Shown here: piece by piece, positions 23,902-33,411 of the stretch
How the letters are laid out: each line of letters starts with the position of its first letter
Position numbering within the stretch: position 1 is the stretch's first letter
Translations under genes and position numbers: made by a program
Assembly (NCBI GenBank): GCA_963833885.1
Contig: CAWHZU010000011.1
Coordinates: forward strand, 62,001-126,000
Direction: 5' to 3'
Source: JASHPR01 sp963833885
GTDB lineage: Bacteria > Actinomycetota > Actinomycetes > Streptosporangiales > Streptosporangiaceae
Length of the DNA: 64,000 bases
The notes under the pieces: model-generated
Seen by the model: the letters and a program-made list of their open reading frames with translations, nothing else
Database searches by the model: none
Told to the model about the DNA's origin: nothing

Positions 23902-25298
23902 ACACCGCGGCGCGTGCCTGGCACGCCGAGCTGGCCTGGCTGCCGGGCAGCGGCGTGCGCCCCGACGTGCTGATCGAAGCGTCCGGGGACCGGTTCACCG
24001 CCATCACGCCGGACGTGCCAGCCGGCGACGTCCCCGATGGCCTGCGCGTCGGCCTGGTCCGGCTGCCCGGCCTGACCCTGCCCGGCCTGGCCAACGCGCA
24101 CTCGCACGCGTTCCACCGCGCGCTGCGCGGCGCCACCCAGGTGGGCCTCGGCACGTTCTGGACCTGGCGGGAGCGGATGTACCAGGTCGCGTCCGGGCTC
24201 GACCCGGACAGCTACCTGGCCCTGGCCCGCGCCGTCTACGCGGAGATGGCCCTCGCGGGTGTGACCTGCGTCGGCGAGTTCCATTACCTGCATCACCAGC
24301 CCGGGGGCGTCCCGTTCCAGGATCCAAACGAGATGAGCCGGGCGCTCATCGAGGCGGCCGCGCAAGCCGGGATCCGGATCACCCTGCTGGACACCTGCTA
24401 CCTGGCCGGCGGGCTGGGCGCGGACGGCGCGCCACGGCCGCTGGAAGGCACCCAGCTCCGGTTCGGGGACGGCGACGGCGAGGCGTGGGCCGCCAGGGCG
24501 GAGCGCCTCGGTGCCGACGAGCACGGGCTGCTGGGGCCGCTGGCGCGGGTGGGGGCGGCGATCCACTCGGTGCGCGCCGTGCCGCTCGGCCAGATGCACC
24601 CGGTGGTCGCGTGGGCGCAGCGCTACGGCGCTCCGCTGCACGCGCACGTGTCCGAGCAGCGGGCGGAGAACGAGGCATGCCTGGCCGCGTACCGCCGGAC
24701 CCCCACCGAGGTGCTCTACGACGCGGGCGTGCTCGGGCCCCGGGCCACGGCGGTGCACGCAACCCACCTGGTCGGCCGCGACGTCGACCTGCTCGGCGGC
24801 AGCCGCACCTACGCCTGCCTCTGCCCGACCACCGAGGCCGACCTGGCCGACGGGATCGGCCCGGCCCGGGAGCTGGCCGGGGCGGGCTGCCCGCTGACCC
24901 TCGGCAGCGACAGCCAGGCGGTGATCGACCTGTTCGAGGAGGCGCGCCGGGTGGAGCTGGGGGAGCGCCTCGCCAGCGGGCAGCGCGGGAACTTCCGCGC
25001 GGGCGAGCTGGCCCGGGCCGCGACCACGGACGGGCATGCCAGCCTCGGCTGGCCCGACGCCGGGGAGATCGCCTCGGGCGCGATCGCCGACCTGGTCACG
25101 GTGGGGCTCGATTCGCCGCGGCTGGCCGGGGCGACGCGTACCACGGCGCTGGCATCGGTCGTGTTCGCCGCGTCGGCAGCCGACGTCCGGCACGTCGTGG
25201 TGGGCGGCAAGGATCTGGTCGCGGACGGGCGGCACCTGCTGATCGACGACGTTCCGGGGGCGCTGGCCGCCGCGATCCGGCCGCTGCTGGGAACCTAG
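23898..25298 (+). CDS. hutF: Formimidoylglutamate deiminase
   Basis: A 466-residue amidohydrolase-superfamily enzyme that converts N-formimidoyl-L-glutamate to N-formylglutamate and ammonia. Zinc ligands and active-site residues are seen in LANAHSHAFHRALRG, LHAHVSEQRAENEAC, VHATHLVG and LGSDSQAVIDLFEEAR. The EQRAENEAC and SDSQAVIDLFEE segments separate HutF from guanine deaminases. ATG 23898 overlaps the M20 stop (ATGA). It is the last gene of the hutU-M20-hutF unit. Confidence 0.95.
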   Translation: MNTAARAWHAELAWLPGSGVRPDVLIEASGDRFTAITPDVPAGDVPDGLRVGLVRLPGLTLPGLANAHSHAFHRALRGATQVGLGTFWTWRERMYQVASGLDPDSYLALARAVYAEMALAGVTCVGEFHYLHHQPGGVPFQDPNEMSRALIEAAAQAGIRITLLDTCYLAGGLGADGAPRPLEGTQLRFGDGDGEAWAARAERLGADEHGLLGPLARVGAAIHSVRAVPLGQMHPVVAWAQRYGAPLHAHVSEQRAENEACLAAYRRTPTEVLYDAGVLGPRATAVHATHLVGRDVDLLGGSRTYACLCPTTEADLADGIGPARELAGAGCPLTLGSDSQAVIDLFEEARRVELGERLASGQRGNFRAGELARAATTDGHASLGWPDAGEIASGAIADLVTVGLDSPRLAGATRTTALASVVFAASAADVRHVVVGGKDLVADGRHLLIDDVPGALAAAIRPLLGT

Positions 25299-25668
25299 TG
25301 CACCTCTCCGTAAGTTCGGCGGTGCTGCTTACGGGGTCCTCGCGGTGAGGCGAGCGACTCCCCGCTTGTCCCTTGTGGGTGCGGGCGGGGCGGGCCGGTG
25401 CCGGCCAGGGGACCCGCGGGCGCGGCCGTGATGAGGGCGGCGGCGCGGGTCACGCCGGGTCAGCCGCAGCCCAGCCCGGGCGGTGCGGTACACCACCTTC
25501 GGCGAATCGAGATCACGGTGCCTGGGCATGCTCCAAGCACACCACCACCCACCGACAAAACCGCCCAACCCAGCACCGCAGCACCGCACCCCGACGACGA
25601 CCAGCGCAGACAAACGAAGCGCTAGATCCCAGCCACCCCAACGAACTAACAGACCCAACCACTAGCCG
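25299..25668. other. Convergent intergenic region, 370 bases, strand-asymmetric
   Basis: The space lies between the converging hutF and LCP genes. It includes a GGCCGG-TG-CCGGCC palindrome at 25393-25406. From about 25500 to 25665 the + strand is rich in C and A and poor in G, unlike neighbouring sequence. Open frames occur on both strands, but none has codon use or protein similarity that I would trust. No tRNA or terminator with a T-run is visible. It may be a degraded gene or spacer. Confidence 0.5.
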
Positions 25669-27549
25669 TTACGGCGGCGTGCCGGGGTCGGGGTTGGCGT
25701 CCGGCATACCCGAGCAGATGTTCTCGGCGGCGTTGCGCGACTCGACGCCCGCCGACTGCCCGGGAACCGTGGGCTGCTCACCGGAGGGCTGCTGGCCAGC
25801 GTCGGGCGCGGTGCTGGCGGCGGTCCTTTGGCGGTGATGCTTGCCAGCCGGCTGCGGCGGCAGGATGCCGCCGAAGCCCGTGCCGAGCGTGAGCGTCACC
25901 CGCCCGGAAACGCCGTCCTCGACGCTGCCCGGGGCCTGAGCGAGCGCGCCCATCAGGGTGTAAGCACCGCCGGCCTGCGCCGGGCCCGGGTAGCTGACGG
26001 TGGTCGCCGGCGTGTACGGGGCGTTGCCGACCGCGGCGACGTGGAAGCCGAGCTGCCGCAGGCTCGCCGCGGTCTGGGCGGCCAGCCCGGTGATGCCGCT
26101 GCCGTTGAGCACGGTGACGTCGACGCGGCCGGTCGGCAGGGAGGACAGGTGGCCGGCCCACGACTTGTTGCTGTCCAGCGTCTGCCAGATCATGTCGTCT
26201 TCCGGTTCCTCGGGCAGCAGCCGGTCGTCGCTGGCCGGGTCCACGACCGTCGGCATCGTCACGAAGCTGACGTCCTTGGTATGCAGGTGGCGCAGGGTTT
26301 CCGCCAGCGAGAGCAGCTTGGAGATCGACCCGAGGCCGGGATCGACGGTGACCGCCTGCGTCGCCGTGTTGGCGATGTCATAGAGCTGGACCGGGTTCCC
26401 GAGCACTCCCTCGCTCTCCACCTTCTGGATCAGGGAGGAGAAGAACTCCTGCTGCAGCTCGATGCGGCCGAGGTCGCTCCCGTCGCCGACGCCGTGCCTG
26501 GTCCGGACGAACGCGAGCGCCTGGTTGCCGGTGATGAGGTGCCTGCCCGCGGTGATGTGCAGGTTGCTGTAGGGGTCGTTGATCGCCTGCGGCACGCACA
26601 CCTCGACGCCACCGAGCGTGCTGACCATCGTCCGGAACGAGTTGAAGTCGAACTCGATGAAGTGATCCATCCGGATCCCGGTGAGGTGCTCGACGGTAGC
26701 CACCGCGCAGGTCGGGCCGCCCAGGTTCATCGCGCCGTCGATGATCGCCTGCTGCTGGGCCGGCGCTGTGTAGTTGCCGAACCTGGACTTGCAGGCGGGC
26801 TCGTAGACCATCGTGTCCCGCGGGATCGACACGACGGTCGCGTGCGTGTGCGCCGCGTTCAGGTGGACCAGGAGCAGGTTGTCCGACAGGTTCGTGTTGG
26901 GGTCGTAGCCGAACCCCGGGCCCTGGCCGTCACGGGTCTGCGAGCCCAGGATCAGGATGTTCTGCACGCCAAAGTCGGACCGGCCGGTCAGCCCGCCGAC
27001 GTTCGTCACGTGCAGGTTGCCGTCCAGCTTCAGGTACAGCCCGTAGCCGACCAGGCCGATCACCACCGCCATCGCGGTGAACACGGAAGCGCTGACGTAA
27101 CCAAACTTCGCGAGCCGGCTCAGCCCGCGCCAGCGTGCCCGCAGTGACCGCTTGGGCGGCCGGCGTGCCGGGGGCCGCCGCGGCGGCCCCCGGCGTGGCG
27201 CTGGCTGACGTGGCGCTGGCTGACCTGATGGCGACTGGCCCGGCGCTAACTGGTGCTGCGCCGACCGCCGTGCTGGCTGGCGCTGGCCGCTCGCCCGTTC
27301 GGGCACGCGCTGGCGGGGCACGCCCTGGCGCGGCAGATCCTGGCGCGGCAGACCCCGGGTCGGCGTTCCCTGGCGCGGCAGGTCCTGGCGCGGCACTCCC
27401 CGGGCGGGCGTCCCCTGGCGTGGCGAGGCATGGCGTGGCGGGGCCTGGCCGCGGCGCCGTGGCTCCTCGCCGCGGTACCTGGGCTCCCGGCCGTTCGGCG
27501 CCGGCCGGCGTGGGCCCTCGGTGCCGCGGTCTGGCCAGTCCTCGTTCAT
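25669..27549 (-). CDS. LytR-CpsA-Psr (LCP) family ligase with LytR_C domain
   Basis: A 626-residue membrane protein that in this family transfers lipid-linked glycopolymers to peptidoglycan outside the membrane. From the N-terminus: an Arg/Pro/Gln-rich cytosolic region with repeated PRQDLPRQG-type units (to about residue 145), a transmembrane helix (VFTAMAVVIGLVGYGLYL), the LCP domain (VVSIPRDTMV, HFIEFDFNSF, FVRTRHGVGDGSDLGRI) and a LytR_C domain (RVDVTVLNGSGITGLA). ATG 27549 follows GGGGAAG; the frame runs open to 27714 but without family similarity. The repeated segment corresponds to DNA repeats at about 27308-27440. Confidence 0.93.
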   Translation of the reverse strand: MNEDWPDRGTEGPRRPAPNGREPRYRGEEPRRRGQAPPRHASPRQGTPARGVPRQDLPRQGTPTRGLPRQDLPRQGVPRQRVPERASGQRQPARRSAQHQLAPGQSPSGQPAPRQPAPRRGPPRRPPARRPPKRSLRARWRGLSRLAKFGYVSASVFTAMAVVIGLVGYGLYLKLDGNLHVTNVGGLTGRSDFGVQNILILGSQTRDGQGPGFGYDPNTNLSDNLLLVHLNAAHTHATVVSIPRDTMVYEPACKSRFGNYTAPAQQQAIIDGAMNLGGPTCAVATVEHLTGIRMDHFIEFDFNSFRTMVSTLGGVEVCVPQAINDPYSNLHITAGRHLITGNQALAFVRTRHGVGDGSDLGRIELQQEFFSSLIQKVESEGVLGNPVQLYDIANTATQAVTVDPGLGSISKLLSLAETLRHLHTKDVSFVTMPTVVDPASDDRLLPEEPEDDMIWQTLDSNKSWAGHLSSLPTGRVDVTVLNGSGITGLAAQTAASLRQLGFHVAAVGNAPYTPATTVSYPGPAQAGGAYTLMGALAQAPGSVEDGVSGRVTLTLGTGFGGILPPQPAGKHHRQRTAASTAPDAGQQPSGEQPTVPGQSAGVESRNAAENICSGMPDANPDPGTPP

Positions 27550-27832
27550 CCAGTCTTCCCCGCTGGCCTGCGGGATGCCCCCTTCGGCTGGTCGTGCCTT
27601 CCTCCCCGGCGCCCGAGGCAGCGCCCGGGACCGCCGGATCCGGCTTCTTGCAAAGCTGCGCAACTGCGCAAGTCGATAAATACAGCCCCCGCTGTCGCCG
27701 ACGGGCAACGCCACCGCGTTGGAACGGGCAGGTCACACCCGCGGGAATCCCGCCTGAGGTACCAGGACCTGGCGCCGACGACGGCAAGAGCGTAGCCGGC
27801 CAGCACGCTGCGGGCGGCGGATAACAGATCAG

Positions 27833-28999
27833 TTACAGCGCCTGCTCGAGCGTTGCCGCGAGTTCCGGGATGAACTGGGTGGTGTTGCCCCAGTAGTTGT
27901 GTGCCTGCAGCCCGCCTCCCGAGCTGTTCGACAGGTTGTCCACCTGGAAGTCGGCGATCGGGTTGGGCTGCTGGGAGCCCTCGTCACCGAGCGCCCAGAA
28001 CAGCCCGAGGTCCCGGATTGCCCTCGGTACGACCTCGTTGCCGAAGTGCCAGCCCGCTGGCTGGTCGAGCGGGTCGGCGACGGGGTCCTTCGGGTCCCAG
28101 AAGTTCAGCCACTTGCCCACGGACGCGGTCGCACCGACATCCCCGCCCCAGGAGAACAGGTCGGCGTACTTGCGCAGCGGGCTACCGGCCGTCAACAGGG
28201 CGTTCACCCTCGACGTCACCTGCGGCGAGCTCTGCTGCAGTGCGTCGTAGCTGGCCACGGTGCCCTGGCTGTGCGCGTTCACGACGACCGCGCGCACATC
28301 GGGGCGGGCAACAAGGCGCCGCACGGCTTCCCTGATGAATGCCTTGACGCTCTCACGCAGGTCGTTCCGGCAGACGTACGCCACCACGTCGTCCTCGAGC
28401 GTCATGAGCGTGCCGAGCAGGCTGCCGCCCGGCTGGTTGGCCGCCATGTCCGGGTGCAGGAACCTGAAGATCGAGAACTGGTGCGCGGCGACCAGGTCGG
28501 TCCGCGGCCGCAGCGCCGCCTCACCCGCCGGGCCGCCCTTCTTGTGCAGCGCGGCCCAGGCGTCACCGCACAGCAGGCGCATCGCACCGGCGACCGAGGC
28601 GTACTGGCCGAGCAGCAGTCCGGCCTCGGAGACCGTTCCCGCGCCACTGCCGAACCGCGGGCCGACGTTCTCGAGCGAGGTGTAGATCAGCGCTACGTGC
28701 GCGAATGGCCGGGCGGGCTCGGCCAATGGCGTGCCGGCGACGTCGATGGCGCCGTCACGCCAGCTGCCGAGCCGGCTCAGCCCCCACTCGTGGTCGTGGG
28801 TCTTCGGCTTCGCGCTCATCACGTAGACCGGCCCGTCGGTCTCCGGCTGCCGGTTCGGATCGTTGCCGAGCTTGTCGCCGAGCACCTCGGCGAGATTGCG
28901 GTGCAGCCCGTCCGCGTAGCCCGGTATCCGGGGTTGCGGCGGCTGCTGGAACCCGATCCCATGCACGGTGAGTATGCAGATCTTCGGCGTAACGGCCAT
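27833..28999 (-). CDS. Predicted alpha/beta-fold esterase or lipase
   Basis: A 388-residue protein with an N-terminal VHGIG strand-turn, a nucleophile elbow NAHSQGT, a likely acid in NFWDPKDPVAD and a likely base in QAHNYWG near the C-terminus. No signal peptide is visible, so it should be cytosolic. Long insertions between these elements separate it from standard lipases, and the substrate is unknown. It precedes the LCP gene in the same direction but with 280 bases between, so cotranscription is uncertain. It is divergent from hutI. Confidence 0.72.
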   Translation of the reverse strand: MAVTPKICILTVHGIGFQQPPQPRIPGYADGLHRNLAEVLGDKLGNDPNRQPETDGPVYVMSAKPKTHDHEWGLSRLGSWRDGAIDVAGTPLAEPARPFAHVALIYTSLENVGPRFGSGAGTVSEAGLLLGQYASVAGAMRLLCGDAWAALHKKGGPAGEAALRPRTDLVAAHQFSIFRFLHPDMAANQPGGSLLGTLMTLEDDVVAYVCRNDLRESVKAFIREAVRRLVARPDVRAVVVNAHSQGTVASYDALQQSSPQVTSRVNALLTAGSPLRKYADLFSWGGDVGATASVGKWLNFWDPKDPVADPLDQPAGWHFGNEVVPRAIRDLGLFWALGDEGSQQPNPIADFQVDNLSNSSGGGLQAHNYWGNTTQFIPELAATLEQAL

Positions 29000-29091
29000 G
29001 ACGCGCTCCTTGCCCCCGGTGCTGCGCTGCTACATCCTCTCCAGAGACCCGCCGGCCGTCCACTGATACGCGGAAACGAGGGATTGCGCAC

Positions 29092-30285
29092 GTGAGCGTC
29101 CTGATCACGAACATCGCAGAGCTGGTAACCAACCGGCAGGAACGCGACGCCATGCACCACTCGCCCGCCACCGGGCCAGACGGGTTCGCCGCGATCGCGG
29201 ACGCCGCGCTGCTGATCGAGCAGGGACGGGTGGCTTGGACTGGCCCGGCATCGCGGGCGCCCGCCGCCGACGAGATCGTCGACGCGGGGGGTCGGGCGGT
29301 GCTGCCCGGGTTCGTCGACTCTCACGCGCACCTGGTCTTCGCCGGGGAGCGCGGCGCGGAGTTCGCCGCCCGGATGGCCGGGCAGCCGTACCGGGCCGGC
29401 GGCATCCGCAGCACGGTGGCAGCGACCAGGGCGGCCACCGACGATCAGCTTCGGGCCAACCTGCGGCGGCTGGCTGCCGAGATGCTGGTGCAGGGGATCA
29501 CCACGTTCGAGTGCAAGTCCGGGTACGGCCTCACCGCGGGTGACGAGGAGCGCAGCGTGGCGATCGCCGCCGAGGTCACGCCGGAGGTGACCTACCTGGG
29601 CGCGCACGTGGTCCCGCCGGAGTTCGACGGCGACCCGGCCGGGTACGTCGACCTGGTCTGCGGCGCGATGCTTGACGCTTGCGCGCCGCATGCCCGGTGG
29701 GTGGACGTGTTCTGCGAGCAGGGCGCGTTCGGCCGGGACGAGGCGGCGGCGGTGCTGGCGGCCGGGATGGCGGCTGGGCTGCAGCCACGTGTGCACGCCA
29801 ACCAGCTCACAGCGGGCCCCGGGGTCCAACTCGCGGTAGGCGTCGGCGCGGCCTCGGCCGACCACTGCAGCAATCTGACCGATGCCGACGTCGAGGCGCT
29901 CGCTACCTCGCCGACCGTGGCGACGCTGCTGCCCGGGGTGGAGTTCTCGACGCGGCACCCCTACCCGGACGCGCGCCGGCTGCTGGACGCCGGGGCAACC
30001 GTGGCGCTCGCGACCGACTGCAATCCGGGTTCCTGCTTCACCTCGAGCATGCCGCTGTGCGTCGCGCTGGCCGTGCGGGAAATGCACATGACCACGCAGG
30101 AGGCGGTGTGGGCGGCCACCGCGGGCGGGGCCCGCGCGCTGCGCCGCACCGACATCGGTCATCTGGGCGTCGGCGCGCGGGCGGACGTGGTCATGATCGA
30201 CGGCCCGTCCCATGCCTACCTGGCCTACCGGCCGGGGGTCCCGCTCGTCGCCGGGGTCTGGCGGGCGGGCGAGCGGCTGGTGTGA
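29092..30285 (+). CDS. hutI: Imidazolonepropionase
   Basis: A 397-residue amidohydrolase that opens the imidazolone ring to give N-formimidoylglutamate, step 3 of histidine degradation and the substrate for HutF. Metal and substrate motifs: FVDSHAHLVFAGERG, TFECKSGYGL, YLGAHVVPPEF, VHANQL, SADHCSNL and ATDCNPGSCFTSSM. Start is GTG 29092. It is 3.8 kb downstream of hutF, separated by two leftward genes, and so has its own promoter in the 92-base divergent gap. Confidence 0.96.
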   Translation: MSVLITNIAELVTNRQERDAMHHSPATGPDGFAAIADAALLIEQGRVAWTGPASRAPAADEIVDAGGRAVLPGFVDSHAHLVFAGERGAEFAARMAGQPYRAGGIRSTVAATRAATDDQLRANLRRLAAEMLVQGITTFECKSGYGLTAGDEERSVAIAAEVTPEVTYLGAHVVPPEFDGDPAGYVDLVCGAMLDACAPHARWVDVFCEQGAFGRDEAAAVLAAGMAAGLQPRVHANQLTAGPGVQLAVGVGAASADHCSNLTDADVEALATSPTVATLLPGVEFSTRHPYPDARRLLDAGATVALATDCNPGSCFTSSMPLCVALAVREMHMTTQEAVWAATAGGARALRRTDIGHLGVGARADVVMIDGPSHAYLAYRPGVPLVAGVWRAGERLV

Positions 30286-30380
30286 CCTCACGCGCCCGCG
30301 CAGCACCCCACCTCGATCCGCGTGATGACTGATCGGGGTCGGTTCGTCACCCTGCGTGCTGGCTCAGGTAACGTTCCCGC

Positions 30381-30935
30381 ATGCGCAATCGGAGCCAGCC
30401 CGCCCGCGAGCTGACGCTCGAGTTCGGCGAGGCTGACGAATTCTTCGCCGGCAGCGAGTCCAATGTGGCGGCGGGCCGACCGCCGCTGCCGCCCGGTATC
30501 GACCAGATCCGCGAGGAGCTGGACGCACACTCGCTGCCGGGCGCGCTGGCCACGGTGATCGTGCTGCCACGCGCACAGCTGAAACCCGGGCTCTCTGCCG
30601 AGATCGGCAGGGCCGTGGAACGCTACTGCGTGATGGGGATCTGCAAGGCCGAGAACGAGATCAGGATGCTTCACCGGGAGGGCATCAAGACGCTGCTGAT
30701 CGGCTTGTCCCTGTTCGTCGTGTTCGGGATTCTCGCCGAAACCGTGGTGCGCACCAGCCTGCCCAGCCCGGTCAGGGACTTCCTCGGCGAGGACGGGCTG
30801 TTCGTCGTCGTCGGGTGGGTCGGCCTGTGGTACCCGATCGAGACGCTGCTGTACAGCCACCGGCCGTACCGCCAGGAGATAGCCCTTCTGCAGGTGATCC
30901 GCCGGATGCAGATCGAGATCCGCCCGGGGGACTAG
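30381..30935 (+). CDS. Uncharacterised membrane protein with two helices
   Basis: A 184-residue protein with a hydrophilic N-terminal half (to about residue 105), then two hydrophobic helices (TLLIGLSLFVVFGILAETVV and FVVVGWVGLWYPIETLLY) and a short basic tail (YRQEIALLQVIRRMQIEIRP). No enzymatic motif is seen. ATG 30381 starts 95 bases after hutI on the same strand, but a functional link is not evident. It is convergent with the flavin reductase. Confidence 0.65.
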   Translation: MRNRSQPARELTLEFGEADEFFAGSESNVAAGRPPLPPGIDQIREELDAHSLPGALATVIVLPRAQLKPGLSAEIGRAVERYCVMGICKAENEIRMLHREGIKTLLIGLSLFVVFGILAETVVRTSLPSPVRDFLGEDGLFVVVGWVGLWYPIETLLYSHRPYRQEIALLQVIRRMQIEIRPGD

Positions 30936-30969
30936 GCCCTCCTGTGCCCCGCTCCCGCGGTGCGGGGCG

Positions 30970-31485
30970 TCAGGGGAGGGGGAGGGCGGGATACTTGCTG
31001 CGGAACCTGATCAGGGGCTGGCCGTCTTCGGCCAGGTAGGGGACGTCCAGCACGCGGGCGATTACCAGGAGGTGATCGCCCGCCACGACCCGCTGGGTTG
31101 CCTCGCACTCCATGGCGGCGAGGCCGCCCGCCGGGATCAGCGCCCCGGACCGCGCGCCGCGCTGGTGCGGCACGCCGTCGAGCAGCAGCCGCGCCCCCGG
31201 GCGCCCCGCCGCGGCGAACCGGCCGGCCAGGGCCCGCTGGGCCGCCGCGAGCACGGTCACGGCGAACCGGTCAAGCCTGCCGAGCAGCTCGGCCGGGTAG
31301 GAGTCCGCGATCAGCGAGATCAGCACCAGCGGCGGGTCTCCGGACACCGGGCAGAACGCGCTCACGGTCGTTCCCACGTCGTCGCGGCCGTCGGCCACCG
31401 TGACCAGGGTGACCCCCGATGCGAACGCGGTCAGCACGTCCGCGATGGCCGGGCCAGACCGGGGAGGAGCTACGCGTTCTGTCAC
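30970..31485 (-). CDS. Flavin reductase-like domain protein (FMN-binding split barrel)
   Basis: A 171-residue protein with the flavin reductase signature FASGVTLVTVADG, then VGTTVSAFCPVSGDPPLVLISL, and a C-terminal GDHLLVIARVLD strand. The family reduces FMN or FAD with NAD(P)H for partner oxygenases. GTG 31485 overlaps the frame-corrected SppA stop codon (GTGA), so the two genes are coupled and should be cotranscribed. No partner oxygenase is adjacent. Confidence 0.88.
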   Translation of the reverse strand: MTERVAPPRSGPAIADVLTAFASGVTLVTVADGRDDVGTTVSAFCPVSGDPPLVLISLIADSYPAELLGRLDRFAVTVLAAAQRALAGRFAAAGRPGARLLLDGVPHQRGARSGALIPAGGLAAMECEATQRVVAGDHLLVIARVLDVPYLAEDGQPLIRFRSKYPALPLP

Positions 31486-33187
31486 TCAAATGTCCAGGGG
31501 CCGGGCAGGATCAGCGGCCCGTAGGGCGTGAGGCCGGCCTGGGTCGCCAGCCGCCACACCGGTCCCCAGGCCTCGGCGAGCAGTGAGGCGCCGGGGGCCA
31601 GGGCCGCGGCACGGTCGCCGGACGGGCGCAGCCGCTCGAACGGCGTGTTTCGCGGGTAGATACGCAGCGGCGCGGCGGCGGGCAGGCCGGCGCGCGGCGC
31701 GCGATCGCAGCGGCCCTGTCCATGCCGCCGAGCTCGTCCACCAGGCCGTTGGCGAGCGCGTCCGCCCCCGTCCACACCCGTCCCCTGGCCAGCTCGTGGA
31801 CCCGGTCGGGCGACATCCGGCGGCCCTCGGCGACCTTGCCGGTGAAGTCCGCGTAGATGTGGTCGAGCCAGTCGTTGACCAGAGCCCACTCGTCCTCGCT
31901 GAACGGGCGGGTCGTGTTGAACATGTCGGAATGCGCGCCCTCGGTAACCGAGTCCGTGGTGATCCCGGCCCGGCCGAGCAGCTCGCCGAGCACCGGCTTG
32001 CCGGACAGCACGCCGATGGAGCCAGTTATCGTGCCGGCCTGTGCGACGATCGCGTCGGCGGCCATCGCGATGAAGTAGCCCCCCGAGGCGGCGACGTCGC
32101 CCATCGAGACCACGACCGGCTTGCCCGCGTTGCGGGCGCGCACCACCTCACGCCAGATCGTGTCGGAGGCGACGTAGGAGCCGCCCGGGCTGTTGACCCG
32201 CAGCAGGATCGCCCGGGCGCCGTCGTCGGCGGTGGCCGCGCGCAGCGCAGCGCTGATCGTGTCCGAGCCCATCGCACCGCCGGACAGCGGGCCGCGGCCG
32301 CTGCGCCCGCGCCGGATCGGGCCGGTCGCGTAGACGAGCGCGACGTGCCGCTGCCTGGGGTTCGGCAGGCTGCGGGCCCGTTCGGCCAGCGCACGTGAGC
32401 GCTGGTAGCGGCCCAGGTTCAGCAGGATCGCGTCCGGGCCTGCGTGCCGCTTCACCCGGGCGTACACCTCATCCCGGTAGCCGAGCTCGTCGACGAGCCC
32501 GGTGTCGCGTGCCTGCTGCGCGAGGAACGGGCCGCGGTCGATCAGCTCCCTGACCTTGGCCGGGTCCAGCCTGCGGCGCTCTGCGATCGCCTCGGTGAGC
32601 TGATCGGTGACCGAGGCCGCCATGCGCTCGGTCGCCTCCCTGGCCGGCCCGGAGAAGCTCCGCTCGGTCAGCTGCTCGGCCGCGCTCTTGTACTCGTGCC
32701 GCTTGGCCACCTGGAAGTCGACCCCGAGCTGGTCCAGCGTGCCGCGCAGGAAGTACCGCTCCATCGCGATCCCGGTCAGCCCGAGATCACCCGATGGCTG
32801 CAGGTAGATCGTGTCGAACGCGGTGGCCAGGTAGTACGGCACATTGCCGGCCGAAAACTCACCGAAGGTCTCGGCCCACCCGACGGTCAGCTTGCCCGCG
32901 TCCCGGAATTCCTCGACCGCGCGCCGGATCTCCTGCACCGTGGCCAGCCCGATCGGGCGACCGCCGAGCTTGACGACCAGGGCCTTGACCCGCTGGTCGT
33001 TGCGCGCCCGGCGCAAGCCTTCCAGCAGGTCGGCGAGCCTGGACCGGCGCATCGTCAGCACCGCGGACACCGGGTCGGCCGACGGTTCCTCGGCGATGCC
33101 GCCGGTCAGGTCGAGTTCCAGGACCACCGGCGCCGTGCGCTGGCGGCGCAATCTCGCCAGCTGCTCGGCAATCATCGACTGCGGCAT
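31482..33187 (-). pseudogene. sppA: Signal peptide peptidase SppA, with a single-base frameshift near the 3' end
   Basis: A 67-kDa-type SppA serine protease that degrades membrane-retained signal peptides. The catalytic Lys is in KRHEYKSAAEQ and the Ser in GDVAASGGYFIA, with NSPGGSY between them. The first frame is normal from ATG 33187 to AAIARRA near 31705. It then turns into a Pro/Arg-rich out-of-frame tail. Shifting by -1 in the GC-only run at about 31690-31707 restores a credible C-terminus (IYPRNTPFERLRP, LTPYGPLILPGPWTFE). That frame ends in a stop overlapping the flavin reductase start. The span is one base short of 569 codons, so either an assembly error or a true mutation. Function may be intact if it is an error. 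Confidence 0.85.
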
Positions 33188-33224
33188 GTGCCCCAGCCTA
33201 CGGCGCATCTATTCAAGCCGGTCC

Positions 33225-33411
33225 ATAGCGGGGCTGTGGCCGGGGGCGGGTGGGGCTGGACCGGGGCAGGCGAGTTGGGCTGGGGCGTGTGGGGTTGGGC
33301 TGGGCATGTGGGTTGGGCCGGGGCAGCCGGGTTGGGCTGGGGCGTGTCGGTTGGGCCAGGGGCGGGTGGGCTGGTCCGGGTGGGTCCGGGGCGTGGGCTA
33401 TCGTCGGCGCG
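33225..33411 (+). repeat. G-rich tandem repeat region in a divergent promoter
   Basis: The + strand is a run of degenerate units such as GTTGGGCTGGGGCGTG and GGGTTGGGC, with many runs of three to five G and few A. It fills most of the space between the divergent sppA and NUDIX-NYN genes. It has the spacing of a potential G-quadruplex former. Open frames through it encode only Gly/Trp/Leu repeats and are not credible proteins. Confidence 0.8.

Noticed and set aside
22983..25235. Long leftward frame antisense to hutF and the M20 gene
   Set aside because: No domain and an unnatural composition; both sense genes are clear and coupled.
25329..25658. 109-codon leftward frame between hutF and the LCP gene
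   Set aside because: The reading frame crosses a compositional break, with Gly/Trp-rich then Arg-rich parts; no family match and no ribosome-binding site.
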